From NCBI GenBank assembly GCA_021732965.1, contig JAKFVZ010000228.1:1-7864 (forward strand): a DNA stretch of 7,864 nt. The letters are read 5' to 3'. How positions within the stretch are numbered: the first letter of the stretch is position 1; each line of letters begins with the position of its first letter. Source of the DNA: Reyranella sp. Lineage in GTDB: Bacteria > Pseudomonadota > Alphaproteobacteria > Reyranellales > Reyranellaceae. The position numbers were made by a program, and so were the translations under genes. The notes below the pieces were generated by a model. It ran no database searches and was not told the origin of the DNA. It saw nothing but the letters and a program-made list of their open reading frames with translations. Shown here in pieces: positions 6,304 to 7,864 of this stretch.

Positions 6304-7166
6304 CCGTTGCGCTGCTCGTCCTGCTGAAGATGACCGTGACGGCGATCATCTTCGGTATCGGTCTCGACTCCACGCCGCGTGACGCGGTTCGCCTGTTTCG
6401 CCATCCCGCCCTGCTGTTGCGCTCCGTGCTGGCGATGTACGTGCTGGTGCCGTTGGCGGTACTCGCGCTGGTCAAACTGTTGCCGCTGTCGCCGGGCGTG
6501 GAGGCGGGCCTGCTCGTGCTCGCGGTTTCGGCCGGCGCGCCGCTGCTCCCGCGCAAGCTGCTCGGCATCGGCGACGGCGCCTATATCTTCAGCCTGGTCG
6601 TCATTTCCTCGGTTCTGGCCGTGATCCTCGTGCCGGTGTGGCTCGAAATCCTCGTGCCGCTGTTTCCGCGGCTGCCGCACCTAGCGCCGGAACGCGCCGC
6701 GATCGTCCTGGGCGAATCGTTCTTCCTGCCGTTACTGGCCGGCATGGCAGTGCGCTGGCTGTTTCCGCGGTTCGCTGCCTGGGTCGGTGGCCGGCTGGTA
6801 GGTCTCGCGGGGTTGTTTCTCGCATTGACCGCAGTCGTCCTGCTCGCAGTGAACTGGCACATCGTTCTCGAGGTCCAGTGGCAGGGCGTTGCCGCACTTG
6901 CATTGCTGATCCTGATGGCGCTGGTCATCGGCCATCTGGTGGGCGGGCCGAAGGAAGAGGACCGCACGGCGCTCGCCGTGGCGTGCGCGACCCGGCATAT
7001 CGGGGTCGCCGTCGTCGTGGCGACGTCGCTGCCGGGCGGGCGCGTCGCCGTCGTGATTTCCGTGTATATCGCGATCTCGGTCGCAGTCACGTTGCCGTAC
7101 ACGCGCTGGCGCCGGAAGGTCGCGTCGCAAGCGGACAGTGCATCCAAATATTCCCGATTGCCCTAA
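6300..7166 (+). CDS. BASS/SBF-like membrane transporter (bile acid:sodium symporter superfamily), substrate unknown
   Basis: 288-residue integral membrane protein with about nine hydrophobic segments (approximately 4-22, 38-60, 67-85, 93-120, 131-152, 162-184, 197-212, 226-243, 247-267), close to the ten-helix, about 300-residue SBF fold (PF01758). Typical features are the N-terminal IIFGIGLDSTPRD (16-28), the unwound-helix region VSAGAPLLPRK (76-86) and the second crossover ACATRHIGVAVVVA (228-241). The usual sodium-site Glu and Gln of the second crossover appear as Ala228 and Arg232 in my alignment, so sodium coupling is uncertain. It is read from GTG at 6300, which lacks its own Shine-Dalgarno but overlaps the stop of the 21-codon ORF; ATG at 6330 is an alternative. 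Family substrates include organic acids, bile acids and arsenite; no substrate can be named here. Proximity to the AEP operon hints at organic-acid or phosphonate transport (inference). Confidence 0.8.
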   Translation: MTVALLVLLKMTVTAIIFGIGLDSTPRDAVRLFRHPALLLRSVLAMYVLVPLAVLALVKLLPLSPGVEAGLLVLAVSAGAPLLPRKLLGIGDGAYIFSLVVISSVLAVILVPVWLEILVPLFPRLPHLAPERAAIVLGESFFLPLLAGMAVRWLFPRFAAWVGGRLVGLAGLFLALTAVVLLAVNWHIVLEVQWQGVAALALLILMALVIGHLVGGPKEEDRTALAVACATRHIGVAVVVATSLPGGRVAVVISVYIAISVAVTLPYTRWRRKVASQADSASKYSRLP

Positions 7167-7169
7167 TAA

Positions 7170-7194
7170 GCGCGTGCAGGACAAACTGCCGCGC
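7170..7194 (+). terminator. Bulged stem-loop between the transporter and the ICL/PEPM-family gene
   Basis: GCGCG (7170-7174), an unpaired T, then GCAG (7176-7179) pair with CTGC (7186-7189) and CGCGC (7190-7194) around a GACAAA loop, a 9-bp stem with one bulge. It starts three bases after the transporter stop. The following AATTTC is too short a T-run for a confident intrinsic terminator, so it could be a partial attenuator or an mRNA-stability element. Confidence 0.35.
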
Positions 7195-7218
7195 AATTTC
7201 GAGTATGGGGAACCATCC

Positions 7219-7864
7219 ATGAGTGTCAGCCAGGCCGAGAAGGCCCGTAAATTCCGTGCGCTCCATGACGCACCGGGTGCCTTCGTCATCGCCAATCCGT
7301 GGGATGCGGGCTCGGCGCGCGTCCTCGCGGGCCTCGGCTTCGAGGCCCTGGCGAGTTCAAGCGGCGCCAAGGCCGGCGTGCTGGGAAAGCGCGATGGCAG
7401 GGTGACCCGCGACGAAGCCATGGCCAATGCGCGGCTGATCGTTAACGCGACCGATCTGCCGGTGGCCGCTGACCTCGAGAAGGGGTTCGGCGACTCCCCC
7501 AACGACGCGGCCGAGACGATCCGCCAGGCGGCGGGCGTCGGGCTGGTCGGTGGCTCGATCGAGGATGCGACCGGCAATCCCGACCAGCCGCTGTTCGACA
7601 TCGACGCCGCGACGACCCGCATCAAGGCGGCCGTGGAGGCGGCGCGATCGCTGCCTGTGCCGTTCGTCCTGGCGGCGCGTGCCGAGGGCTTCCTGCGCGG
7701 CAAGCCGGACCTCGGCGACGTGATCAAGCGCCTGCAGGCTTTCGAGGCGGCCGGCGCCGACGTGCTGTTCGCGCCGGGCCTTCCCGACCTTGCCTCGGTG
7801 AATAAGGTGTGCGGCTCGCTGCGCAAGCCGTTCAATTTCATGGTCGGCATCAAGGGCAAGTCGT
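7219..7864 (+). CDS. Isocitrate lyase/phosphoenolpyruvate mutase family protein (3' end outside window)
   Basis: First 215 codons of a TIM-barrel enzyme of the PEP mutase/isocitrate lyase superfamily (PF13714-like, usually 250-290 residues). Members make or break C-C or C-P bonds in 2-oxo-acids such as PEP, phosphonopyruvate, methylisocitrate and oxaloacetate. Seen: IANPWDAGSARV (24-35), ASSSGAKAG (45-53), the metal-ligand region AADLEKGFGD (83-92) with Asp85 and Glu87, GGSIEDATG (111-119) with Glu115, and LAARAEGF (151-158) with Arg154. The lyase catalytic Cys motif (KKCGH) and the PEP-mutase loop lysine and asparagine are absent; the loop reads EDATGNPDQPL. It is therefore not a classical PrpB, PEP mutase or phosphonopyruvate hydrolase, and the reaction is unknown. 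ATG at 7219 has a GGGGAA ribosome site six bases upstream. It follows the transporter by 52 bp on the same strand, possibly co-transcribed across a hairpin. Confidence 0.85.
   Translation, partial: MSVSQAEKARKFRALHDAPGAFVIANPWDAGSARVLAGLGFEALASSSGAKAGVLGKRDGRVTRDEAMANARLIVNATDLPVAADLEKGFGDSPNDAAETIRQAAGVGLVGGSIEDATGNPDQPLFDIDAATTRIKAAVEAARSLPVPFVLAARAEGFLRGKPDLGDVIKRLQAFEAAGADVLFAPGLPDLASVNKVCGSLRKPFNFMVGIKGKS

Noticed and set aside
6732..7859. Minus-strand open frame (375 codons) running across two plus-strand genes
   Set aside because: It crosses two well-supported genes and their gap, and is Ser/Ala/Arg-rich without domain features.
1..7864. Search for tRNA, rRNA, CRISPR, insertion sequences, attachment sites or defence genes
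   Set aside because: Nothing seen: no repeated spacer structure, no transposase or terminal inverted repeats, no tRNA-like fold, and composition is even throughout apart from the lysR-phnW gap.

Overview
The window is GC-rich and densely coded, with strong third-position GC bias and gaps mostly under 100 bp. Its gene content fits a high-GC alphaproteobacterium (Rhizobiales or Rhodospirillales type). That placement is inferred from composition and from resemblance to known rhizobial phosphonate gene clusters; no rRNA or other marker gene is present to confirm it.

The core is a tight three-gene plus-strand operon at 2256-6140, phnW-phnA-phnY, with gaps of 10 and 11 bp. It encodes a complete hydrolytic route for 2-aminoethylphosphonate (AEP). 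PhnW transaminates AEP with pyruvate to phosphonoacetaldehyde and alanine, PhnY oxidises the aldehyde to phosphonoacetate, and PhnA splits phosphonoacetate into acetate and phosphate. The catalytic residues expected for all three families are visible.

Divergent from the operon, across a 73-bp AT-rich intergenic region, is a LysR-type regulator (1316-2182, minus). It is followed on the same strand after 71 bp by a Na/Pi-cotransporter-family protein with a PhoU-like tail, cut by the left window edge. The intergenic region has an 18-bp imperfect dyad and two oppositely oriented -10-like boxes that overlap by two bases, suggesting joint control of regulator and operon. Pairing a phosphate-releasing pathway with a phosphate transporter suggests phosphate homeostasis during AEP use (inference).

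Downstream of phnY, after 97 bp with a weak stem-loop, a 21-codon ORF with a good Shine-Dalgarno overlaps by 4 bp (GTGA) the start of a BASS/SBF-like membrane transporter (6300-7166). After a bulged hairpin comes the 5' part of an isocitrate lyase/PEP mutase superfamily enzyme (7219 to the right edge). It keeps the metal-binding acidic residues but lacks the known PEP-mutase and methylisocitrate-lyase loop residues, so its reaction is unknown. These last genes may be a separate unit or an accessory part of organophosphonate/C3 metabolism. No mobile element, tRNA, rRNA or CRISPR array is visible.
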